The notes under the pieces are model-generated. The model worked only from the letters and a program-made list of their open reading frames with translations, ran no database searches and was not told the DNA's origin. This document shows, in pieces, positions 18,124 to 25,926 of a stretch of DNA of 64,000 nt (position 1 is its first letter; every line of letters starts with the position of its first letter). The stretch covers positions 1 through 64,000 of the forward strand of contig NZ_JAQQTD010000001.1 in assembly GCF_028561755.1 (NCBI RefSeq). Direction: 5' to 3'. Source of the stretch: Altibacter sp. HG106. Its GTDB lineage: Bacteria; Bacteroidota; Bacteroidia; Flavobacteriales; Flavobacteriaceae. The position numbers were made by a program, and so were the translations under genes.

Positions 18124-19446
18124 ATGCAGTATCTTCCGAACATTATATTTTTAGTGGCCTTGGTCCTGGGCATTGGTTATTTTACCAAAAATATCCGCAA
18201 GGTCATCCGCAATATAAAACTGGGAAGGGCAGAAGACCATTCCGATCATACCAAAGAACGCTGGAGTAATGTAGTGCGTATCGCCCTAGGACAATCAAAA
18301 ATGGTAGTGCGTCCCATTGCCGGGATCCTGCACATTATTGTGTATGTAGGCTTTATTATTATCAACATCGAGGTTTTGGAGATCATTATTGATGGTATCT
18401 TCGGAACCCATCGCATCTTCGCATTCTTAGGCCCGGTGTACGACTACCTGATCGCTTCCTTTGAAATACTGGCATTTTTGGTATTACTTGGGGTGATCTT
18501 CTTTTGGACGCGAAGAAATATTCAGAAAATAAGACGGTTCTGGGCCAACGAAATGAAAGGATGGCCAAAGAATGACGCTAATTACATCCTTTATTTTGAA
18601 ATGGTGTTGATGGTTTTGTTCTTAACCATGAACGCAGCCGACCTTCAATTACAACGTCTGGGCGCCGAACATTATGTGGAGGCCGGAATGTATCCCGTGA
18701 GTCAGTATTTCCTGCCCCTGCTAGACAGCCTCTCGGAAGGAACGCTTATCCTAATCGAGCGCACCGCCTGGTGGTTGCACATCTTAGGGATCTTAGTATT
18801 CTTAAATTACCTCTACTTTAGTAAGCATCTACATATTATGCTGGCGTTTCCTAATGTGTACTTCGGAAGAGTGGTTCCCAAAGGGAAGTTTAATAACTTG
18901 GCTTCTGTCACCAAGGAAGTTGAATTGATGATGGACCCCAACGCCGATCCTTTTGCAGCGCCTGCTGATGACGCCGAGGCACCCGCAAAATTTGGTGCGA
19001 GTGACGCCATGGATCTGAGTCGGGTGCAACTTTTAAACGCCTATACTTGCACCGAATGTGGCCGATGCACCTCTGAATGTCCTGCCAATCAAACCGGAAA
19101 GAAATTATCGCCGCGAAAGATTATGATGGATACGCGCGATCGGATGGAGGAAATAGGAAAGAATATTGATAAGCACGGCGAGTTCCAACCGGATGGTAAG
19201 CAATTGTTAGATGATTATATTACCCGAGAGGAACTTTGGGCTTGTACCACCTGCAATGCATGTGTAGAAGCCTGTCCCGTAAGTATTGACCCCTTGTCTA
19301 TTATTATGGACATGCGACAGTATTTGGTCATGGAACAATCCGCGGCACCAAACGAATTAAATGTTGCCATGACCAACATTGAAAATAACGGTGCCCCGTG
19401 GCCGTACAATCAAATGGACCGTTTAAACTGGAAAAACGAAGCGTAA
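18124..19446 (+). CDS. Membrane (Fe-S)-binding oxidoreductase subunit, HdrD/GlpC-like
   Basis: 440 residues. N-terminal part has about five membrane helices (first at 4-21, others to about 240), resembling NarI/HdrE-type cytochrome or quinone-interacting segments; the C-terminal part carries two 4Fe-4S motifs, CTECGRCTSECP from residue 309 and CTTCNACVEACP at about 375. With the CCG-domain protein encoded two genes downstream it forms the two halves of a heterodisulfide-reductase-like electron-transfer unit. The electron donor is unknown. The stop codon TAA shares its last A with the ATG of the HAD gene. Confidence 0.88.
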   Translation: MQYLPNIIFLVALVLGIGYFTKNIRKVIRNIKLGRAEDHSDHTKERWSNVVRIALGQSKMVVRPIAGILHIIVYVGFIIINIEVLEIIIDGIFGTHRIFAFLGPVYDYLIASFEILAFLVLLGVIFFWTRRNIQKIRRFWANEMKGWPKNDANYILYFEMVLMVLFLTMNAADLQLQRLGAEHYVEAGMYPVSQYFLPLLDSLSEGTLILIERTAWWLHILGILVFLNYLYFSKHLHIMLAFPNVYFGRVVPKGKFNNLASVTKEVELMMDPNADPFAAPADDAEAPAKFGASDAMDLSRVQLLNAYTCTECGRCTSECPANQTGKKLSPRKIMMDTRDRMEEIGKNIDKHGEFQPDGKQLLDDYITREELWACTTCNACVEACPVSIDPLSIIMDMRQYLVMEQSAAPNELNVAMTNIENNGAPWPYNQMDRLNWKNEA

Positions 19447-19880
19447 TGAAACGAGAAGAAGCAGAGAAGTTACTGCACGAAAAAGTAGAACAAGGCGAAC
19501 AGGTAAGTCCGGTGCTCCCTAAAGGAGTGAAGAACTACCTGATTGATATTGATGGAACCATCACCGAGGATGTTCCCAATGAACAACCGGAACGAATGGC
19601 TACATGCGAACCCTTTCCAGACGCGCTTCGCACATGTAATAAATGGTACGAACAAGGACATCTCATCTGTTTCTTTACTTCCCGAACCGAAGATCATCGT
19701 GAGGTTACGGAATCCTGGCTTGAAAAGCACGGATTTAAGTATCACTCCCTGCTCATGGGAAAACCGAGAGGGGGAAATTACCATTGGATTGACAATCACT
19801 TGGTGAAAGCCACACGGTATAAAGGAAAGTTCACCGATTTGGTAGAGAAAGAAGTGACCATTCAAGTGTTTAAAGAATAA
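19446..19880 (+). CDS. HAD-like phosphatase family protein
   Basis: 144 residues. DxDGT motif at residues 34-38 (LIDIDGTIT), a second HAD motif FFTSRTEDH (S/T and R) and a late KPRGGNYHWIDNH with Lys and Asp. Close relatives in flavobacteria are often labelled phosphoheptose isomerase, which the sequence does not support; I see no SIS domain. It lies between two Fe-S genes with 1-nt overlap on the left and a 3-bp gap on the right, so it is translated with them. Substrate unknown. Confidence 0.8.
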   Translation: MKREEAEKLLHEKVEQGEQVSPVLPKGVKNYLIDIDGTITEDVPNEQPERMATCEPFPDALRTCNKWYEQGHLICFFTSRTEDHREVTESWLEKHGFKYHSLLMGKPRGGNYHWIDNHLVKATRYKGKFTDLVEKEVTIQVFKE

Positions 19881-19883
19881 GTT

Positions 19884-20675
19884 ATGAGTGATTCATTACA
19901 CGTTCCTACAATGGCAGAGTACGCTGCGGAAGGCAAACAACCCGAGGTTCTCTTTTGGGTGGGCTGTGCCGGAAGTTTCGATGACAGAGCCAAAAAGATC
20001 ACCAAAGCATTTGTAAAACTCTTACACAATGCCGGTGTTGACTTTGCCGTACTGGGTACCGAGGAAAGCTGTACGGGAGATCCTGCAAAACGAGCCGGAA
20101 ACGAATTTTTATTCCAGATGCAGGCCATGATGAATATTCAGGTACTCAATGGATACGAAATAAAGAAGGTGGTAACGGCTTGTCCGCATTGCTTTAATAC
20201 CATCAAAAACGAGTATCCCGGATTGGGTGGAAACTACGATGTCGTGCATCATACCCAATTTTTAAAATCACTGCTGAATGAAGGCCGACTCAAAGTAGAA
20301 GGGGGTAGTTATAAGGGAAAGAAAATCACCTTTCATGACCCTTGCTATTTAGGAAGAGCCAATAATGAATACGAAGCACCACGCGAGTTACTTCAAAAAT
20401 TAGAAGTAGAGCTTGTTGAGATGCGTCGCTGCAAGTCACGCGGACTCTGCTGCGGGGCAGGGGGTGCACAAATGTTCAAAGAACCTGAAAAGGGAGACAA
20501 AGATGTAAATATTGAACGTACCGAAGAAGCGCTTGAAACACAGCCTGAGGTAATTGCCGCGGGGTGTCCCTTTTGTAACACCATGTTAACCGATGGCGTA
20601 AAAGCTTCAGAAAAGGAAGGCAGTGTGCAAGTGATGGACGTGGCTGAAATGATTGCGAACGCCAAAGACCTGTAA
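19884..20675 (+). CDS. CCG-domain (Fe-S)-binding protein, HdrB/LutA-like
   Basis: 263 residues. Two cysteine-rich CCG-type motifs: WVGCAGSFDDRA with TACPHCFNTIKNEYP, and HDPCYLGRANNEY with LCCGAGGAQM, which bind an unusual cuboid Fe-S cluster in HdrB and related proteins. It probably partners with the membrane Fe-S protein encoded upstream. Followed by the next gene 1 bp after its stop. The HAD gene separating the two halves appears to be part of the same transcript. Confidence 0.9.
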   Translation: MSDSLHVPTMAEYAAEGKQPEVLFWVGCAGSFDDRAKKITKAFVKLLHNAGVDFAVLGTEESCTGDPAKRAGNEFLFQMQAMMNIQVLNGYEIKKVVTACPHCFNTIKNEYPGLGGNYDVVHHTQFLKSLLNEGRLKVEGGSYKGKKITFHDPCYLGRANNEYEAPRELLQKLEVELVEMRRCKSRGLCCGAGGAQMFKEPEKGDKDVNIERTEEALETQPEVIAAGCPFCNTMLTDGVKASEKEGSVQVMDVAEMIANAKDL

Positions 20676-20676
20676 A

Positions 20677-21162
20677 ATGTTAGTACCCTTTTCAGAACTG
20701 CCAGATGAATCAAGAATTTGGATCTATCAATCTAACCGAAAACTTTCCGAAGAAGAGGTTCGATATATCGAACAAAAAACAGAAGTCTTTCTCACCCAAT
20801 GGACCGCCCATGGCGCGAATTTAGAAGCAGGATTCGAGCTGAAGCACGATCGTTTTATTGTCATAGGACTCAATCAAGAAAATGCTTCTGCCTCCGGGTG
20901 TAGTATCGATGCCTCAGTACATTTCATTCAATCGTTAGAGCAACAATTCGATATCGATCTTCTCGATAAGATGAACGTTACGTTTTATACAGGCGATTTT
21001 ATAGCCCACAAAAGTTTGGCCGATTTTAAGAAAATGGCCAAGAATCGATCCGTTTCTCCTAACACCATTGTTTTCAACAATTTAGTAACGAATAAAGGAG
21101 AGTATAAAGACCATTGGGAAGTACCCGCCAAAGACAGTTGGCACAGTCGATTTTTAGCATAG
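20677..21162 (+). CDS. Conserved hypothetical protein
   Basis: 161 residues, soluble, acidic. Homologues are often named ABC transporter ATPase, but there is no Walker A, ABC signature or Walker B, so that name should not be carried over. The ATG at 20677 is 1 bp after the CCG gene and better than the in-frame start inside that gene. It completes the four-gene Fe-S operon. Function unknown. Confidence 0.8.
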   Translation: MLVPFSELPDESRIWIYQSNRKLSEEEVRYIEQKTEVFLTQWTAHGANLEAGFELKHDRFIVIGLNQENASASGCSIDASVHFIQSLEQQFDIDLLDKMNVTFYTGDFIAHKSLADFKKMAKNRSVSPNTIVFNNLVTNKGEYKDHWEVPAKDSWHSRFLA

Positions 21163-21181
21163 TTTTTGTATCTTTCTGGGC

Positions 21182-24118
21182 ATGATAAAAGCCCTCGTAA
21201 CCTCACTTTTTATTGGTGCTGTCACATTCGTTTCAGCCCAACAAATCAACCCATTAACAGTACCCGAAGACCTGGCCAATCAACAACGCTGGGTTGATAG
21301 TGTGTATGGGACTATGTCACTTCAAGAAAAGATTGGGCAGTTATTCATGGTCGATGTCTTTTCAAGTGATCCACAAGCCAAGATCGATAAGGTGAATGAT
21401 CTGATTGACAACTACTACATCGGAGGCGTTATTTTTTCTAAAGGAGGCCCGATGCGACAAGCGAAACTGAATAACGCCTTTCAGGAACGCTCTAAGCTCC
21501 CATTAATGATCGGGATGGACGCCGAATGGGGGTTGGCCATGCGATTGGACTCTACCTTTGCCTACCCATGGAATATGACCCTGGGAGCCATTCAGGAAGA
21601 TCGCATCGTCGAATTAGTAGGAAAGCGGATTGGAGAACATTCCAAGCGCCTGGGAGTACATATTAATTTTGCTCCTGTAGTGGATATCAATACCAATCCA
21701 AAAAATCCCATTATCGGAAATCGCTCCTTCGGTGAGGATAAAGAAAATGTAACCAGAAAAGCCCTAGCGTTCATGAAAGGAATGCAGTCGGCTGGAGTAT
21801 TGGCAAACGCAAAGCATTTCCCGGGACATGGCGATACCGACACCGATTCACATAAAACACTGCCTACTATCGACTTTAGTGAGACCCGTATTGATTCAGT
21901 CGAATTGTATCCTTACCAACGATTGATTCAGGAAGGATTGAGCAGTGTGATGGTGGCCCACTTAAATGTTCCTGCCTTGGAATCAAGAGATGGCTATCCT
22001 TCTTCCATTTCAGAAAAAATCGTGAATGACAAATTGCTGGGAGAACTGGGCTTCAACGGTCTGGTGTTTACCGACGCCCTAAACATGAAAGGAGCCTCTA
22101 ATTTCAGCGAACCCGGAGAAATCGACCTGGCGGCCTTTCTTGCCGGAAATGATGTCTTGTTGATTTCCGAAGATATTCCCAAGGCACATCAATTGCTCGT
22201 AAATGCCTATCGCGAAGAGCGTATCACCGAAAAACGACTCCAGCGATCAGTTAAAAAGATTCTGTTTGCCAAATACAAGGTCGGACTGCACGACTACCAA
22301 CCGGTAGTGACCGATTATCTGGTGGAAAACCTGAATGCCCCGATCGATGAAGTGCTTAATGAAGAAGCCATGGAAAATGCACTCACCGTAGTGAAAAACA
22401 CCAACGCATTGCTACCCATCAAAGAGCTCAAGAACAAACGATTTGCCTATGTAAATTTCGGAGACGATTCGGGAGCCACCTTTCTCAATGAGTTGCGAAA
22501 TTACACCAAAGTAGATTGGGTACGCGCGAACAATCTAGAACAGTACCTTGATCGACTGAAAGGCTATGACCATGTGATCATCGGTTTTCATCGCTCGAAC
22601 GACAATCCGTGGAAGTCGTATGAATTTTCTGATAAAGAATTGGTATGGCTGTATGAGATTGCTCGTACCAACAACGTCATTTTAGATGTGTTTACACGGC
22701 CTTATGCGCTCTTAGACCTAAAAACGACTACGAATATTGAAGGGATTATCGCTTCCTATCAAAATAGTGAAGTGGCTCAGGCGCTCTCAGCACAACTTAT
22801 TTTCGGCGCTCGCAAAGCGGGAGGAACGCTTCCGGTGAGTGTGGGTGAGACCTTTCCCGCCGGAACAGGGATTGATACACCTAGCTTGCGCCGCTTGCAA
22901 TATGGAACTCCGGAAAGTGTTGGACTAAACCGTGAAAAACTGAAAAAGATCGACACCTTGGCCCGCTCAGGGGTTTGGGGCGCGATGATGCCCGGAGCCC
23001 AAATATTGGTGGCGCGCAAAGGTAAGGTGGTCTATCGCAAAAACTTTGGATACCACACACAAGACCGAAAAATTAGGGTTCAAGACGATCACCTCTATGA
23101 TATTGCATCCATGACCAAAATACTTGCCGCACTTCCTATGGTGATGGAATTGATGAACCGCGGTGTGATCTCCATGGATACGAAACTGTCTGAAATGCTT
23201 CCGGAATATGCCAATTCTAATAAAAAGGACATCCGCCTGCAAGACATGCTTTCACACTACGCGCGCTTAACGGCCTGGATTCCGTTTTATACGAAAACCC
23301 TGGATACCGTCACGGGAGGTCCGGCTTCAGCATATTATTCACGTACCAAAAAAGAAGGGTTCGATGTGCAGGTAGCTGAAAATATGTATATGCGAAACGA
23401 TTATCAAGATTCTATTTTCAGCCGAATAAAAGATAGCGATCTTCGAAATAGATTGAGCTATAAGTACAGTGACTTACCCTTTTATATTCTGAAGAAATAT
23501 CTGGAAGAATTCTATGGAACGCCATTAGAAGACTTGGTGCAGAGTCATTTTTACCAACCCATGGGAATGAATTTTACTACCTACAAACCCCTGGAAAAAT
23601 TTTCGAAGGCAGACATTGTTCCTACAGAAGAAGACAGCTATTTTAGAATGCAGAAAGTTCATGGATATGTACACGACCAGGGAGCCGCTATGTTAGGCGG
23701 AGTAAGCGGTCATGCAGGCCTCTTTAGCAACGCCAATGATGTTGCTAAAATCATGCAAATGTACTTGTGGAAAGGATTTTACGGAGGGCAACGATTTTTT
23801 GAACCAGAAACCATTGATGCTTTTAACACCTGTTATTATTGTGAAGAAGACGTCCGAAGAGGTGTAGGGTTCGACAAGCCTCAGTTGGGAGAATCGGGCC
23901 CCACTTGCGGGTGTGTATCTATGACAAGTTTTGGGCACAGCGGTTTTACCGGTACCTTTACCTGGGCCGATCCGGAGGAAGAAGTAGTGTATGTGTTTCT
24001 TTCGAATAGAACCTATCCCACTGCCGACAATCGCATGTTAATTAGCAGTGACTTACGCAGCAGAATACAACAGGCTATATACGAAGCCATAGAACCCCAA
24101 AACGACGACGAATTATGA
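21182..24118 (+). CDS. GH3 beta-N-acetylhexosaminidase fused to a beta-lactamase-type serine hydrolase
   Basis: 978 residues. Signal peptide, then a GH3 N-terminal domain (about 30-370) with the NagZ-type KHFPGHGDT loop (Lys211-His212, His216, Asp218) and the probable nucleophile Asp298 in FTDALNMKGA, then a GH3 C-terminal-like domain (about 380-560), then a beta-lactamase/CubicO domain (about 590-960) with SxxK at Ser643-Lys646 (SMTK). NagZ-like activity would remove GlcNAc from muropeptides, and the second domain may act on a peptide or ester. Likely periplasmic. The ATGA overlap with bshA couples the two genes. Confidence 0.9.
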   Translation: MIKALVTSLFIGAVTFVSAQQINPLTVPEDLANQQRWVDSVYGTMSLQEKIGQLFMVDVFSSDPQAKIDKVNDLIDNYYIGGVIFSKGGPMRQAKLNNAFQERSKLPLMIGMDAEWGLAMRLDSTFAYPWNMTLGAIQEDRIVELVGKRIGEHSKRLGVHINFAPVVDINTNPKNPIIGNRSFGEDKENVTRKALAFMKGMQSAGVLANAKHFPGHGDTDTDSHKTLPTIDFSETRIDSVELYPYQRLIQEGLSSVMVAHLNVPALESRDGYPSSISEKIVNDKLLGELGFNGLVFTDALNMKGASNFSEPGEIDLAAFLAGNDVLLISEDIPKAHQLLVNAYREERITEKRLQRSVKKILFAKYKVGLHDYQPVVTDYLVENLNAPIDEVLNEEAMENALTVVKNTNALLPIKELKNKRFAYVNFGDDSGATFLNELRNYTKVDWVRANNLEQYLDRLKGYDHVIIGFHRSNDNPWKSYEFSDKELVWLYEIARTNNVILDVFTRPYALLDLKTTTNIEGIIASYQNSEVAQALSAQLIFGARKAGGTLPVSVGETFPAGTGIDTPSLRRLQYGTPESVGLNREKLKKIDTLARSGVWGAMMPGAQILVARKGKVVYRKNFGYHTQDRKIRVQDDHLYDIASMTKILAALPMVMELMNRGVISMDTKLSEMLPEYANSNKKDIRLQDMLSHYARLTAWIPFYTKTLDTVTGGPASAYYSRTKKEGFDVQVAENMYMRNDYQDSIFSRIKDSDLRNRLSYKYSDLPFYILKKYLEEFYGTPLEDLVQSHFYQPMGMNFTTYKPLEKFSKADIVPTEEDSYFRMQKVHGYVHDQGAAMLGGVSGHAGLFSNANDVAKIMQMYLWKGFYGGQRFFEPETIDAFNTCYYCEEDVRRGVGFDKPQLGESGPTCGCVSMTSFGHSGFTGTFTWADPEEEVVYVFLSNRTYPTADNRMLISSDLRSRIQQAIYEAIEPQNDDEL

Positions 24119-25248
24119 ACATCGCTATAGTATGTTATCCCACCTTCGGTGGAAGTGGAGTAGTAGCTACAGAATTAGGCATCGCCTTAGCCGACAACGG
24201 ACACGAAGTCCATTTTATTACCTACAAGCAGCCTGTAAAGCTAGAACTACTGTCTCACAATATTCATTTTCATGAGGTTTCGGTTCCGAAGTACCCTTTG
24301 TTTCAATACCAACCCTACGAACTGGCGCTCTCAAGTAAGCTGGTGAATATGGTAAAGCTTCACAAGATAGATCTGCTACATGTTCACTATGCCATACCGC
24401 ATGCCTATGCCGGATATATGGCAAAGAAAATGCTGGAAGAAGAGGGTATTCACATCCCCATGGTCACTACGTTGCACGGTACCGATATTACACTGGTTGG
24501 AAATCATCCGTTTTATAAACCTGCGGTGACCTTTAGCATCAATAAAAGCGATGTAGTGACTTCGGTTTCAGAAAGTTTAAAAGAGGATACACTGCGTTTA
24601 TTCGATACGGAAAAGGAGATTCACGTAGTTCCAAACTTTATTGATGTGACGAAATACAAGCACACATTTTCCGATTGCCAGCGGGAAATGATGGCCGAAG
24701 ATCACGAAAAGATAATTACCCATGTAAGCAACCTGCGAGCGGTAAAGAGAATTACAGATGTTTTGGAGGTTTTTTATAAGGTTCAGGAGCAAATTCCTGC
24801 GAAATTGATCATAGTAGGAGAGGGGCCCGAGAAAGTGCCGGCCGAAGAATGGTGCGACGAACACGGAATTGGCAAGAAAGTCATTTTTCTGGGGAATAGT
24901 AGCGAGGTAAATAAAATTCTATGTTTTAGCGATTTGTTTTTGCTTCCTTCAGAAAAGGAGAGTTTTGGACTCGCAGCGCTGGAAGCCATGGCCAGTGGTG
25001 TTCCGGTGATCTCTACCAACACAGGCGGCCTCCCGGAAGTGAATGAACACGGAGTAAGTGGATTTCTTAGTGATGTAGGCGATGTGGCCGATATGGCCGA
25101 GAATGCATTGAAGATCTTATCAGACAGTAAAGAACTTCTTCGATTTAAGATACAGGCCAAAGAGGCAGCGAAACGATTTGAAACTAAAAATATCGTTCCC
25201 CTCTACGAAGAGGTATATGATAAAGCGATGAAACAGGTGACCCCATAA
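24115..25248 (+). CDS. bshA: N-acetyl-alpha-D-glucosaminyl L-malate synthase BshA
   Basis: 377 residues. GT4 glycosyltransferase with N-terminal YPTFGGSGVVATELG, the HYAIPHAYAGYMAKK region, TTLHGTDITLVG and the C-terminal EKESFGLAALEAMASG UDP-sugar motif, all characteristic of BshA. It couples UDP-GlcNAc to L-malate, the first step of bacillithiol synthesis. This implies that the organism uses bacillithiol as low-molecular-weight thiol; bshB and bshC are not in the window. Overlaps the preceding GH3 gene by 4 nt (ATGA) and is followed by a bidirectional terminator. Confidence 0.93.
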   Translation: MNIAIVCYPTFGGSGVVATELGIALADNGHEVHFITYKQPVKLELLSHNIHFHEVSVPKYPLFQYQPYELALSSKLVNMVKLHKIDLLHVHYAIPHAYAGYMAKKMLEEEGIHIPMVTTLHGTDITLVGNHPFYKPAVTFSINKSDVVTSVSESLKEDTLRLFDTEKEIHVVPNFIDVTKYKHTFSDCQREMMAEDHEKIITHVSNLRAVKRITDVLEVFYKVQEQIPAKLIIVGEGPEKVPAEEWCDEHGIGKKVIFLGNSSEVNKILCFSDLFLLPSEKESFGLAALEAMASGVPVISTNTGGLPEVNEHGVSGFLSDVGDVADMAENALKILSDSKELLRFKIQAKEAAKRFETKNIVPLYEEVYDKAMKQVTP

Positions 25249-25252
25249 AAAA

Positions 25253-25278
25253 AGTCCCTTCTTCAAGGGACTTTTTTA
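25253..25278. terminator. Bidirectional intrinsic terminator
   Basis: AGTCCCTT (25253-25260), loop CTTC, AAGGGACT (25265-25272), flanked by A runs on the left and T6 on the right. It serves bshA on the plus strand and the barrel protein gene on the minus strand. Confidence 0.9.
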
Positions 25279-25303
25279 TTTCTTATTCTTACGATATGTG
25301 TTA

Positions 25304-25789
25304 CTAGAATTGATAGCGCACTCCTAACGCGATATCAAAATCGACGTCATCGTTGAAATCTCCAAATCCAATTTCCGGACGGAAATCTAATGACAATAGC
25401 AGCGGAAAGTCAAAATCATATTCTATTCCGATGTCTCCGGCAGCGTAAAGATAGGTTTCGGTATCATCTTCGAAGCCTGGTATGTCATCATCAAAATCAA
25501 CTTGAGCTACACCCCCACCAGCACCAACGTACCAATTAAAGCCACCATCAATATTCCATACCCATTGATACAGCGCAGTTAGTCGATAGGCATCAAAACT
25601 GCTATTGCTGCGCCAGCCCAGATCAAATTCCAATCGGTTTTCAGTATTTAGGTAACGCTGATAACTGATCTCAGTACCAAAACCATCACTGTCCCCCAAA
25701 CGGAGTCCGATGGCATTCTTGCGTTCCTGTGCCTGGGTCATCCCAGCAAAAGCTATACAAGCAATAACAGTAAACAATATTCGCTTCAT
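25304..25789 (-). CDS. Outer-membrane beta-barrel-like protein
   Basis: 161 residues. Signal peptide ILFTVIACIAFAGMTQAQ, then alternating strands ending in the terminal GVRYQF, a C-terminal aromatic typical of outer-membrane barrels. Eight-strand porin-like or OmpW/OmpA-like barrel is likely; the role is unknown. It has its own promoter (TTG-N16-TACATTTG) and a terminator shared with bshA. Confidence 0.75.
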   Translation of the reverse strand: MKRILFTVIACIAFAGMTQAQERKNAIGLRLGDSDGFGTEISYQRYLNTENRLEFDLGWRSNSSFDAYRLTALYQWVWNIDGGFNWYVGAGGGVAQVDFDDDIPGFEDDTETYLYAAGDIGIEYDFDFPLLLSLDFRPEIGFGDFNDDVDFDIALGVRYQF

Positions 25790-25817
25790 AATTATTTGGT
25801 TTTTAAGGTTTGCCTCA

Positions 25818-25844
25818 CAAATGTAATTCAGTAACCCATGTCAA
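25818..25844 (-). promoter_or_regulatory. Promoter for barrel protein gene
   Basis: Minus strand TTG (25844-25842), 16-nt spacer, TACATTTG (25825-25818), an exact TAnnTTTG. The predicted leader is about 20 nt to the ATG at 25789. Confidence 0.5.
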
Positions 25845-25926
25845 TTAGTTAACGTACTACTAAGGTTTTGTGTATAATTTGCCAATATTATGTTGAAAAA
25901 ACCGCCGCCTTCACTACTTTTACGAT

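Noticed and set aside
20653-20676. Upstream start for the conserved hypothetical at 20677
   Set aside because: It would overlap the end of the CCG gene; the ATG at 20677 lies 1 bp after the stop and gives the normal family N-terminus.
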